From Anaerolineaceae bacterium UBA3924 (GTDB taxonomy: Bacteria; Chloroflexota; Anaerolineae; Anaerolineales; Anaerolineaceae), in the NCBI GenBank assembly GCA_002385985.1, contig DGEO01000045.1, forward strand, positions 1 to 11,859: 11,859 bases of DNA, in the 5' to 3' direction. Below the pieces are notes generated by a model. That model saw only the letters and a program-made list of their open reading frames with translations, was not told the origin of the DNA and did not search any database. How positions within the stretch are numbered: position 1 is the stretch's first letter; the number at the start of each line of letters is the position of its first letter. A program made the position numbers and the translations under genes. Positions 6,213-11,859 of the stretch are shown here, piece after piece.

Positions 6213-7179
6213 CCCCGGCCTCCACAAACCACGCATACGCGTCACGGATGGCCTGATCGGCTGACCGCTGTGTGCCCAGGCGCAGCTGCGCCCGGGATTT
6301 TTGCGTGTCCACCCAGAAGTTGTACCCGGCCAGCTCCAGCAGGTGCGGCGAGAGGGGGAATGAGAAAAGAGAGCCTGCCGCGCGCAGCAGCCGCCCCAGC
6401 CTTCGCGCCGCCGTCCCGGGGACCCAGACTCGCGGGGCCGGCACCCCGGCCGCCGCGGCGATGCGGTTGATCAGCTCCGATACGGTCATGTTTTCGCCGC
6501 CCAGCAGGTAGCGATGCCCGCAGCGGCCGTGCTCCAGCGCGGCCAGGTGGCCGGCGATCACGTCGTGCACGTGCACCACGTTCAGCCCGCCCTCGACCAG
6601 CGCCGGGATGCGCCGCTCGGCCACCAGCACCACCGGCGAGGAGGACTGGCGGTACAGGTCGCCCGGCCCGAGGACATACGTCGGGTTGACGATGACCGCG
6701 TCCAGGCCGCGGGCCACGGCCGCCTGCACTTCCAGCTCGGCCAGGTACTTGGTGTAGCCGTACAGCCAGCGGTCGGGCGGGCAGTTCCAGGTGCTGTCTT
6801 CGGTCAGCGGCATGCCGCCGGAGGGCAGCCCCAGCGCGGCCACCGAGGAGGTGTGCACCACGCGCTGCACGCCGGCCTGGAGGGCGGCTTCAAGCACCGC
6901 CCGGGTGCCTTCCACGGTGACGGTGTAGGCCTTGCCCGGCTGGCGGTCTGCGTCCAGCAGCGCGGCGGCGTGGAAGACCACGTCCACCCCCTGCATCGCG
7001 GGGGCGAGCGTCTCCGGCCGGGTCAGGTCGCCGGCGGCGTGCTCCACGGGCAGCCCTTCCAGGCCGCGCAGCCAGGAGGACGGCCGGTGAAAGGCCACCA
7101 CCTGGTCGCCCCGCTGGACGAGCGCCCGGCAGAGCTGCGATCCCAGAAAACCGGTCGAGCCGGTGACCAGCACGCGCAT
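6178..7179 (-). CDS. Extended SDR, NAD-dependent epimerase/dehydratase or ketoreductase family
   Basis: A 333-residue NAD(P)-dependent protein. The Rossmann motif TGSTGFLG is at 6-13, Asp51 of the GDL segment is in place, the SDR serine lies in HTSSVAALG (109-117), and the catalytic YxxxK is Tyr140-Lys144 (YGYTK). Overall it resembles HpnA-like and dihydroflavonol-reductase-like extended SDRs, whose substrates vary widely, so the reaction is not assigned. ATG 7179 is chosen because the Rossmann strand begins at once (MRVLVTG). Longer in-frame starts would add 20 residues overlapping the thiolase end. It follows the thiolase by 11 nt, so the two are almost surely one transcript. The last 11 codons run into moaA on the other strand and encode a serine-rich tail. 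Confidence 0.88.
   Translation of the reverse strand: MRVLVTGSTGFLGSQLCRALVQRGDQVVAFHRPSSWLRGLEGLPVEHAAGDLTRPETLAPAMQGVDVVFHAAALLDADRQPGKAYTVTVEGTRAVLEAALQAGVQRVVHTSSVAALGLPSGGMPLTEDSTWNCPPDRWLYGYTKYLAELEVQAAVARGLDAVIVNPTYVLGPGDLYRQSSSPVVLVAERRIPALVEGGLNVVHVHDVIAGHLAALEHGRCGHRYLLGGENMTVSELINRIAAAAGVPAPRVWVPGTAARRLGRLLRAAGSLFSFPLSPHLLELAGYNFWVDTQKSRAQLRLGTQRSADQAIRDAYAWFVEAGAIRRSHSSSGS
6275..6302 (+). terminator. Candidate intrinsic terminator of moaA, inside the convergent SDR gene
   Basis: CCCAGGCGC (6275-6283) pairs with GCGCCCGGG (6288-6296) over 8 of 9 positions with a 4-nt loop, and ATTTTT follows (6297-6302). It begins 63 bp past the moaA stop and reads in the moaA direction. The same bases encode residues near the SDR C-terminus. 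Confidence 0.6.
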
Positions 7180-7190
7180 GGGCCGCCGGA

Positions 7191-8405
7191 TCACTCGCGC
7201 ACGACGACGGTGGCTTCCCCCTGACCCACACCAACGCACAGCATGGCCAGCCCGTAGAAGGGCCGGTCGGTCTGCGCGGCGCGGCGGCGCATCTCATGCA
7301 CCAGGGTGGTGAGGATTCGCGCTCCGGAGCAGCCCAGCGGGTGACCGATGGCGATCGCGCCGCCGTTGACGTTGGTGATCTCTTCCGAAATGCCCAGCTC
7401 GCGCAGCACCGCCAGAGACTGCACGGCGAAGGCTTCGTTCAGCTCCACCAGGCCCAGGTCCTCGATGGAGATGCCCGCCCGGCTGAGGGCCTTGCGGGCC
7501 GCCTCGACCGGGCCAAGCCCCATAATGCGCGGCTCGATGCCGGAAGCCCCCGAGGCCACCCAGCGGGCCAGCGGCTTCAGGCCCAGCTCGCGCGCCTTTT
7601 CGGCGCTCATCAGCAGCAGGGCCGCCGCGCCGTCGTTCAGCCCGGAGGAATTGCCCGCGGTGACCGTGCCGTTCTTGCGGAAGGCCGGCTTCAGCCGGGC
7701 CAGGGCCTCCAGCGAGGTGTCGCGGCGGGGCCGCTCGTCCACACAGACCATGACCGGGTCGCCCTTCTTCTGCGGCACAGGCACGGGCAGGATCTCTTCT
7801 TCCGCGCGGCCGGAATCGATGGCCGCAATCGCCCGCTGGTGACTGCGCAGGGCGAAGGCGTCCTGCTCCTCGCGGGTAATGCCGGTCATTTCGGCGATGT
7901 TCTCGGCGGTTTCGCCCATGGCCTCGGTGCCGTACATTTCCTGCATGCGCGGGTTGACAAAGCGCCAGCCCAGAGCCGTGTCGTAGGCGGTCAGGTTGCC
8001 GAAGGGATAGCCCTTTTCCGCTTTGGGCAGCGCGTACGGCGCGCGTGACATGCTCTCCACACCCCCGGCGATGAAAATCTCACCCTCCCCGGCCCGGATG
8101 GCCCGGGCGGCCATGTTGACCGCGGCCAGACCGGAGGCGCACAGCCGGTTGATCGTCACCGCCGGAACTTCGACCGGCAGTCCGGCCAGCAGCGCGGCCA
8201 TGCGGGCCACGTTGCGGTTGTCCTCGCCGGCCTGATTGGCGCAGCCCAGGTAGACCTCTTCGATGGAGCGGGGGTCCAGATGATTGCGCTGCACCAGGGC
8301 CGAAATCACGTGCGCGGCCAGGTCGTCCGGGCGAATGCCGGCCAGCGCGCCGCCCAGGTTCCCTACCGGGGTGCGCAGCGCATCCACAATCACGACATCG
8401 GTCAT
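7191..8405 (-). CDS. Thiolase (acetyl-CoA acyltransferase), PcaF/PaaJ-like subgroup
   Basis: A 404-residue thiolase that should cleave a 3-oxoacyl-CoA with CoA, or run in reverse to join acyl-CoA units, in the cytosol. Cys89 in NRLCASG is the acyl-accepting nucleophile. Asn323-Glu324 of NEAF, His355 in GHPLG and Cys390 in CVGVGQG complete the active site. The stretches GCANQAGEDNRNVARMA (54-70), GWRFVNP (146-152) and EPRIMGLGPV (291-300) resemble PcaF/PaaJ 3-oxoadipyl-CoA thiolases more than short-chain acetoacetyl-CoA thiolases. No aromatic-degradation genes are nearby, so the substrate is open. ATG 8405 has AGGAGG 6 nt upstream, which rules out the in-frame ATG 8 codons earlier. First gene of a two-gene unit with the SDR. 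Confidence 0.93.
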   Translation of the reverse strand: MTDVVIVDALRTPVGNLGGALAGIRPDDLAAHVISALVQRNHLDPRSIEEVYLGCANQAGEDNRNVARMAALLAGLPVEVPAVTINRLCASGLAAVNMAARAIRAGEGEIFIAGGVESMSRAPYALPKAEKGYPFGNLTAYDTALGWRFVNPRMQEMYGTEAMGETAENIAEMTGITREEQDAFALRSHQRAIAAIDSGRAEEEILPVPVPQKKGDPVMVCVDERPRRDTSLEALARLKPAFRKNGTVTAGNSSGLNDGAAALLLMSAEKARELGLKPLARWVASGASGIEPRIMGLGPVEAARKALSRAGISIEDLGLVELNEAFAVQSLAVLRELGISEEITNVNGGAIAIGHPLGCSGARILTTLVHEMRRRAAQTDRPFYGLAMLCVGVGQGEATVVVRE

Positions 8406-8443
8406 GGAAAACCTCCTGGAAAGGGGCATGAGGGGATGGAATT

Positions 8444-8452
8444 ATTGTACCA
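8444..8452 (-). promoter_or_regulatory. Candidate extended -10 promoter of the thiolase-SDR unit
   Basis: On the minus strand TGGTACAAT (8452-8444) is an extended -10 element (TGN plus TACAAT), with no recognisable -35 box. It would give a leader of about 32 nt carrying the AGGAGG ribosome site of the thiolase gene. Confidence 0.45.
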
Positions 8453-8545
8453 TCGGGCGAGGGAGGGGAGCCGGGCGAGCCAGAGCTGAACCCTGTTCTT
8501 ATTCGTATAGGCGTTCGCTCCCGACTGCCGGCCCGCCGCTGAGGG

Positions 8546-8577
8546 GAAGAAAAACGGGAGCGTGATCCGCTCCCGTT
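8546..8577 (-). terminator. Intrinsic terminator of the 2-oxoacid:ferredoxin oxidoreductase operon
   Basis: AACGGGAGCG (8553-8562) and CGCTCCCGTT (8568-8577) form a perfect 10-bp stem with a 5-nt loop. On the minus strand the stem runs into TTTTTCTT, a good U-tract. It lies about 50 nt past the stop of the gamma subunit. A smaller GGCCG/CGGCC hairpin (8609-8623) and a 12-bp-period direct repeat TATCAGCAC (8586-8594, 8598-8606) lie between stop and terminator. Confidence 0.9.
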
Positions 8578-8625
8578 CCTACCATTATCAGCACTGGTAT
8601 CAGCACACGGCCGAAGGGCGGCCTA

Positions 8626-9174
8626 TCAGACAAAGGCCTCCTGCTCGTAGTTCGCACCGGCGCGCAGGGCCTGGTAGTTCTGCGGCAGCAGCTTCTTGTG
8701 CCGCTCGGGCAGGTGCTCGGCCAGGGCTTTCTCGATGGCCTCCAGCGGCAGCACCGGCAGGGCCTTGAGCAGCCCGCCCAGCAGGACCATGTTGGTCAGC
8801 CGCCGCGAGCCAAGCTCCTCGGCAATCTCATTGCCCGGGATGGTGACCACGATGATGTCATCCCGCTCCGGGGTGCGGTCGACCATGGAGGAGTTCACCA
8901 CCAGCACGCCGCCCGGCTTGATCAGCGGCTCGTACTTGTCCAGCGAGGGGCGGTTCATGGCGATCACCGCCTGGGGATTGCGCACCACCGGCGCGCCGAT
9001 CTCCTCATCGGCCACGATCACCGTGCAGTTGGCCGTGCCGCCGCGCATTTCCGGGCCGTAGGAAGGGATCCAGGTGGTTTCCATGCCGCTGTCCATGGCG
9101 GCGTAGGCCAGCAGCTGGCCGGCGAACAACACGCCCTGACCGCCGAACCCCGCAATCACAATTTCGGTTTGCAT
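8626..9174 (-). CDS. 2-oxoacid:ferredoxin oxidoreductase, gamma subunit
   Basis: A 182-residue subunit of the pyruvate/2-ketoisovalerate ferredoxin oxidoreductase gamma family (KorC/VorC/PorG type). In known enzymes this domain contributes to CoA binding and the subunit interface. GFGGQG at 9-14 and SYGPEMRGG at 38-46 are the family's hallmark motifs, and the length is standard. ATG 9174 has GGAGGG 4 nt upstream and follows the beta subunit stop by 12 nt. It is the last gene of the operon; a strong terminator follows. Confidence 0.93.
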   Translation of the reverse strand: MQTEIVIAGFGGQGVLFAGQLLAYAAMDSGMETTWIPSYGPEMRGGTANCTVIVADEEIGAPVVRNPQAVIAMNRPSLDKYEPLIKPGGVLVVNSSMVDRTPERDDIIVVTIPGNEIAEELGSRRLTNMVLLGGLLKALPVLPLEAIEKALAEHLPERHKKLLPQNYQALRAGANYEQEAFV

Positions 9175-9186
9175 CTTACCCTCCGC

Positions 9187-9966
9187 CTAGAAACGCAGGT
9201 TGGCGATCGCTTCGTGCACCTTGAAATCGCCAATCGGATAGTAGGGAATCATGTGCTGCTCCAGCCAGTTGAGCGCCTGGTCGGGGGTCATGCCCCAGTT
9301 GGTCGGGCAGATGGAGAGCAGCTCGACCACGGAGAAGCCCAGCCCGCGGGCCTGCACCTCGAAGGCGGTGCGGATGGCCTTCTTGGCCATGCGGATGTTC
9401 TTCGGGTCGTGCAGGCTGCGGCGCACGGCATAGGAGGCGCCGTCCAGGGTGGAGAGCAGCTCCACCGCGCGGACCGGGTAGCCCTGCACTTCCACGTCGC
9501 GGCCGGTGGGGGAGGAGGTGGTCTTCTGTCCCGGCAGGGTGGTGGGGGCCATCTGGCCGCCGGTCATGCCGTAGTTGGTGTTGTTGATGAAGATCACGGT
9601 GATGTTTTCGCCGCGGGCGGCGGCAGCCACAATCTCACCCATACCGATGGAGGCCATATCTCCGTCACCCTGGTAGGTGAACACGAAGCGGTCGGGCATC
9701 ACCCGCTTGACGCCGGTGGCCATGGCCGGGGCGCGCCCGTGGGGGGCCTGCACGAAATCGGTGTTGATGTAGTTGTAGGCGAACACCGAGCAGCCTACCG
9801 AGGCCACGCCGATGGTCTTTTCGCGGATGCCCATTTCATCCAGCACTTCGGCCACCAGGCGGTGCGCCGTGCCGTGGGTGCAGCCCGGGCAGTAGTGGGT
9901 GACCGTGTTTTCCAGCGATACCGGGCGCTGGTAGACGACCTCTTCCTGAATATCACTCATAACCAT
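9187..9966 (-). CDS. 2-oxoacid:ferredoxin oxidoreductase, beta subunit (thiamine pyrophosphate-binding)
   Basis: A 259-residue catalytic subunit that binds thiamine pyrophosphate and a [4Fe-4S] cluster. The cofactor motif is visible as GDGD (100-103) through NNTNYGMTGGQ (128-138). Cluster cysteines are probably Cys26 and Cys29 (CPGC), Cys59 and Cys220, as in KorB-type subunits. The frame stays open far upstream, but there it only mirrors the alpha gene in another frame. ATG 9966 is preferred because GAGGAG lies 7 nt before it; ATG 9960 is a second choice. It begins 13 nt after the alpha stop. This subunit alone does not decide between 2-oxoglutarate and branched-chain oxoacids as substrate. 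Confidence 0.94.
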   Translation of the reverse strand: MVMSDIQEEVVYQRPVSLENTVTHYCPGCTHGTAHRLVAEVLDEMGIREKTIGVASVGCSVFAYNYINTDFVQAPHGRAPAMATGVKRVMPDRFVFTYQGDGDMASIGMGEIVAAAARGENITVIFINNTNYGMTGGQMAPTTLPGQKTTSSPTGRDVEVQGYPVRAVELLSTLDGASYAVRRSLHDPKNIRMAKKAIRTAFEVQARGLGFSVVELLSICPTNWGMTPDQALNWLEQHMIPYYPIGDFKVHEAIANLRF

Positions 9967-9979
9967 GTCGCGTCTCCTC

Positions 9980-11101
9980 TCAGTACAGCAGCGACATGCG
10001 CTGCAGCCAGCGATCGCGCGGGTGACCTTCAAGGGTGGCTTCACCCCGCGCCAGGCTCCGGATGGCATCGAGCACTTCGTCGGGCAGCGGCATGATCCCG
10101 CCCAGCCGCGCGCACAGCTCGACCGGAACGCGTCCCTGCACCACCCGGCGCACGTCTTCCAGCATCTGGCCGGCGGACATTTCCACCACCAGCATGCTTT
10201 CCACCTGACCGGCGTACTGCTGCAGGATCTTCTCCGGGAAGGGGTTGAGGGTGATGGGGCGAACCAGCCCGACCGGGATGCCTTCGGCGCGGGCGGCTCG
10301 CACAGCCGAGAGCGCCACCCGGCCCGCCGAGCCAAAGCCGACCACGGCGAAGCGGGCGTCTTCCATGTAATAGGTCTTACAGCGCACTTCGTTGGCGATG
10401 ACCTGCTGCCAGCGCTTGAGGATGCGCAGATTGGCCTCTTCCTCTTCCGGCGGCTGCAGGTAGATGGAGGAGAGCACGCGCCGCTGGCGTCCCATCGCAC
10501 CGGTGACGGCCCATTCGGGGGCCTCTTCGGGCAGCCGGCGCACCGGGCGCATCTCGGGCATCTCGGCGGGTTCCATCATCTGGCCGATCGAGCCGTCCAG
10601 CAGCACCACGGTGACCACGCGGTACTTCTCCGCCAGGTCAAAGGAAATGTAGGTCAAATCGACGGCTTCCTGCACGCTGGAAGGCGCCAGCACCAGCATG
10701 TTGTAATCGCCATGACCGCCGCCGTGGACGATCTGGTTGTAGTCACCCTGCGCCGGGGCGATGTTGCCCAGGCCGGGGCCGCCGCGCATCACGTCCACCA
10801 GCACCGCCGGCAGTTCGGTGCCGGCCAGGTAAGAGAGGCCCTCCATCATCAGGCTGACGCCGGGGGAGGAGGAGGAGCTCATCACGCGGGCGCCGGTGCA
10901 GGCTGCCCCGTAGACCATGTTGACCGCGCCCAGCTCGGATTCGGCCTGCACGAAGGCCCGGCCCAGCTCGGGCATGCGCCAGGAGAGGTACTCCAGCAGC
11001 TCGGTCTGCGGGGTGATGGGGTAGCCAAAATAGGCCTGCAGCCCGGCCCGGACCGCGGCCTCGGCGATGGCATTATTGCCTTTCCACAATTCACGCGCCA
11101 T
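9980..11101 (-). CDS. vorB: 2-oxoacid:ferredoxin oxidoreductase, alpha subunit (VorB/KorA-like)
   Basis: A 373-residue subunit. Such complexes oxidatively decarboxylate a 2-oxoacid to acyl-CoA and reduce ferredoxin, or run the reverse in anaerobes. Motifs in order: GYPITPQTE (26-34), QAESELGAVNMVYGA (52-66), SSSSPG (76-81), MRGGPGLGNI (105-114) and GGGHGDY (127-133), with SIGQMMEP further on. The GGPGLG...GGGHGDY pattern resembles proteins named 3-methyl-2-oxobutanoate dehydrogenase subunit VorB, which points to branched-chain oxoacids, but KorA proteins are close relatives and the substrate remains an inference. ATG 11101 has AAGGAG upstream at proper spacing and follows the ferredoxin stop by 15 nt. 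Second gene of four in the operon. Confidence 0.93.
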   Translation of the reverse strand: MARELWKGNNAIAEAAVRAGLQAYFGYPITPQTELLEYLSWRMPELGRAFVQAESELGAVNMVYGAACTGARVMSSSSSPGVSLMMEGLSYLAGTELPAVLVDVMRGGPGLGNIAPAQGDYNQIVHGGGHGDYNMLVLAPSSVQEAVDLTYISFDLAEKYRVVTVVLLDGSIGQMMEPAEMPEMRPVRRLPEEAPEWAVTGAMGRQRRVLSSIYLQPPEEEEANLRILKRWQQVIANEVRCKTYYMEDARFAVVGFGSAGRVALSAVRAARAEGIPVGLVRPITLNPFPEKILQQYAGQVESMLVVEMSAGQMLEDVRRVVQGRVPVELCARLGGIMPLPDEVLDAIRSLARGEATLEGHPRDRWLQRMSLLY

Positions 11102-11116
11102 TCTGTTCTCCTTCTA

Positions 11117-11353
11117 CTAGGCGGGAACGCGCCGGACGGCTTCGCGCCACACAGTGATGGCGGCCTCGGGGCAGACCACGCTGCAGATGGCGCAGCCAGT
11201 GCAGCCTTCCTTGACCAGGGCAGCCGGATGGTACCCTTTGGCGGTGATCCGGTCGGCAGCCAGGGCAATCACATGCTGCGGGCAGGCATTGACGCACAGC
11301 TCACAACCCTTGCAGTACATTTCATTGACCGCAATTCGACCCTTTGGGGGCAT
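11117..11353 (-). CDS. 2[4Fe-4S] ferredoxin-like delta subunit of 2-oxoacid:ferredoxin oxidoreductase
   Basis: A 78-residue electron-transfer subunit with two [4Fe-4S] sites: CKGCELCVNACP (14-25) and CTGCAICSVVCP (51-62). It should carry electrons from the TPP site to soluble ferredoxin. ATG 11353 has AAGGAGG 6 nt upstream, the best ribosome site in the operon; the in-frame extension to 11416 adds only residues with no family match. It is the first gene of the operon, in the delta-alpha-beta-gamma order common for Kor and Vor complexes. Confidence 0.93.
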   Translation of the reverse strand: MPPKGRIAVNEMYCKGCELCVNACPQHVIALAADRITAKGYHPAALVKEGCTGCAICSVVCPEAAITVWREAVRRVPA

Positions 11354-11400
11354 TCGATTCCTCCTTGCAGGATTGGGTGGACCAACAAGAACGGGTAAGA

Positions 11401-11420
11401 CCAATTTGATTATCAATTGG
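11401..11420 (-). promoter_or_regulatory. Palindrome upstream of the oxidoreductase operon, possible operator and -10 box
   Basis: CCAATTTGATTATCAATTGG holds a perfect TTGAT-N-ATCAA dyad (11406-11416) flanked by CCAA and TTGG. On the minus strand it contains GATAAT (11414-11409), a possible -10 box about 55 bp before ATG 11353, with only a weak -35 box (TAGCCG). A repressor here would block the promoter. The half-sites equal those of FNR, but the spacing of 1 instead of 4 does not fit FNR. Confidence 0.4.
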
Positions 11421-11513
11421 GCGGGGGGATTCGGCTAGTGTCATGCGTCATCGGGCGAAAAAACAATCCTCCTGACGATTGCCACTATATGGACAAAAAT
11501 GCTCAAAAAGCGC

Positions 11514-11534
11514 TTTGCAACTTCTTTACAACTT
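11514..11534 (+). promoter_or_regulatory. Tandem direct repeat, possible response-regulator binding site
   Basis: TTTGCAACTT (11514-11523) and TTTACAACTT (11525-11534) differ at one base and repeat with an 11-bp period, one helical turn. They lie 11 bp upstream of the -35 box of the following gene. This layout is typical of OmpR/PhoB-family activators, and TTTACA half-sites recall Gram-positive PhoP boxes. The palindrome AAAGCGCTTT (11507-11516) overlaps the left copy. Confidence 0.4.
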
Positions 11535-11545
11535 TTCCCGGGCGG

Positions 11546-11573
11546 TTGACCGGCTGGACCGCCTCATTACAAT
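11546..11573 (+). promoter_or_regulatory. Sigma70-type promoter of the exported-protein gene
   Basis: TTGACC (11546-11551) and TACAAT (11568-11573) each differ from consensus by one base and are 16 bp apart. The expected start is near 11580, giving a leader of about 38 nt that carries AAGGAGG. Confidence 0.75.
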
Positions 11574-11617
11574 GAGAGCACGCTGGAACACTGCACAGGC
11601 ACTCCAAGGAGGATTCA

Positions 11618-11859
11618 ATGCGCTGCCTGCAATCACTGGTCATCTCGCTCATGGTCCTGGCGCTGATCGCCGCGCCGGTGAGTGCGCATTCCTCCCTTCC
11701 CGATCAGGTCTCCTCTCAGCCGGATACCGCGCTCAAGGCGGTGCTGATCGCCGGCTCGCTGGACGGCGACATGAACAGCAAGAATGAAAAGGGACTGATC
11801 GACAGCCTGGAACTGGCGGCCGCGGTGCTGGAGGCCAACGGCGTCACCGTCCACCGCTT
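11618..11859 (+). CDS. Exported protein of unknown function, 3' end cut by window
   Basis: The frame starts at ATG 11618, with AAGGAGG (11606-11612) 5 nt upstream, and runs open to the window edge: 80 codons. Residues 1-24 form a clear signal peptide: Arg2, a hydrophobic core from about Leu7 to Ala19, and a likely cleavage after VSA before HSS. The mature start is a short polar linker (about 25-39), then a hydrophobic strand, KAVLIAGSLDGD, and a helix, SLELAAAVLEANGVTVHR. A strand-loop-helix-strand of this kind is seen in Rossmann-like and caspase-like folds, but the visible part is too short to name a family. It is transcribed divergently from the oxidoreductase operon with its own promoter and a possible activator site. 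Confidence 0.8.
   Translation, partial: MRCLQSLVISLMVLALIAAPVSAHSSLPDQVSSQPDTALKAVLIAGSLDGDMNSKNEKGLIDSLELAAAVLEANGVTVHR

Noticed and set aside
6178..8405. Olefin (Ole) biosynthesis cluster, because a thiolase-fold gene lies beside an SDR
   Set aside because: OleA is KAS III-like, whereas this protein is a true degradative-type thiolase with Cys89, His355 and Cys390 and PcaF-like motifs. No OleB or OleC is present.
8698..10095. Long plus-strand open frames opposite the oxidoreductase operon (8698-10095 and 9965-11398)
   Set aside because: They are antisense shadows of the four subunit genes: no ribosome sites, His/Gln/Gly-rich translations, and the real subunits fill the other strand with motifs and tight spacing.
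9967..10500. Extension of the beta subunit frame upstream to 10500
   Set aside because: The extra residues are the alpha gene read in a wrong frame. GAGGAG 7 nt before ATG 9966 and the family length support the short form.
11406..11416. FNR/CRP-family binding site
   Set aside because: The half-sites TTGAT and ATCAA fit FNR, but the single-base spacing instead of four would place the two recognition helices on the wrong faces of the DNA.
11409..11455. Leader peptide of about 12 codons on the minus strand before the ferredoxin gene
   Set aside because: An AGGAGG does occur upstream, but it is about 17 nt from the ATG, and the encoded peptide has no run of regulatory codons or attenuator-like hairpin after it.

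Overview
The window is a GC-rich, gene-dense bacterial chromosome segment carrying ordinary metabolic and metal-handling genes. The protein set fits a strict or facultative anaerobe: a four-subunit 2-oxoacid:ferredoxin oxidoreductase, a P1B-type metal ATPase with its ArsR regulator, a ChrA transporter and MoaA. My best guess is Chloroflexota, class Anaerolineae, from overall protein resemblance. This is an inference of moderate confidence, because no rRNA or other marker gene is present. Where promoters are readable they look sigma70-like, with TAnnnT -10 boxes.

Layout. Bases 1-600 (+) hold a LOG-family phosphoribohydrolase missing only its first few codons. A likely bidirectional terminator (630-656) separates it from a convergent metal-efflux unit on the minus strand. 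That unit is an ArsR/SmtB repressor gene (3374-3069) followed 17 nt later by a P1B-4-type metal ATPase gene (3051-706). It is driven by a perfect-consensus promoter whose start-site region is covered by an imperfect palindrome. Bases 3447-3982 are non-coding and rich in inverted repeats and G-tracts. Next come chrA (3983-5149, +), possibly leaderless, and moaA (5232-6212, +). moaA overlaps tail-to-tail by 35 bp with a minus-strand pair: a PcaF/PaaJ-like thiolase gene (8405-7191) and an extended-SDR gene (7179-6178). A likely moaA terminator lies inside the SDR gene.

Bases 11353-8626 (-) are a four-gene operon for a Vor/Kor-type 2-oxoacid:ferredoxin oxidoreductase, in the order delta (ferredoxin), alpha, beta (TPP), gamma. 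It ends in a strong intrinsic terminator (8546-8577). Divergent from it, a promoter with two 11-bp-spaced direct repeats leads into an exported protein of unknown function that is cut by the window end.

How the genes work together. The ArsR/ATPase pair forms a metal-sensing efflux circuit. The oxidoreductase makes or consumes acyl-CoA with reduced ferredoxin, and the nearby thiolase and SDR act on acyl-CoA or hydroxyl/keto substrates, but a shared pathway is not shown. I see no phage, transposon, CRISPR, tRNA or rRNA, and no convincing new multi-gene system. The points most worth following are the metal-site substitution in the regulator, the structured intergenic region, the moaA/SDR overlap, and the regulated promoter of the exported protein.
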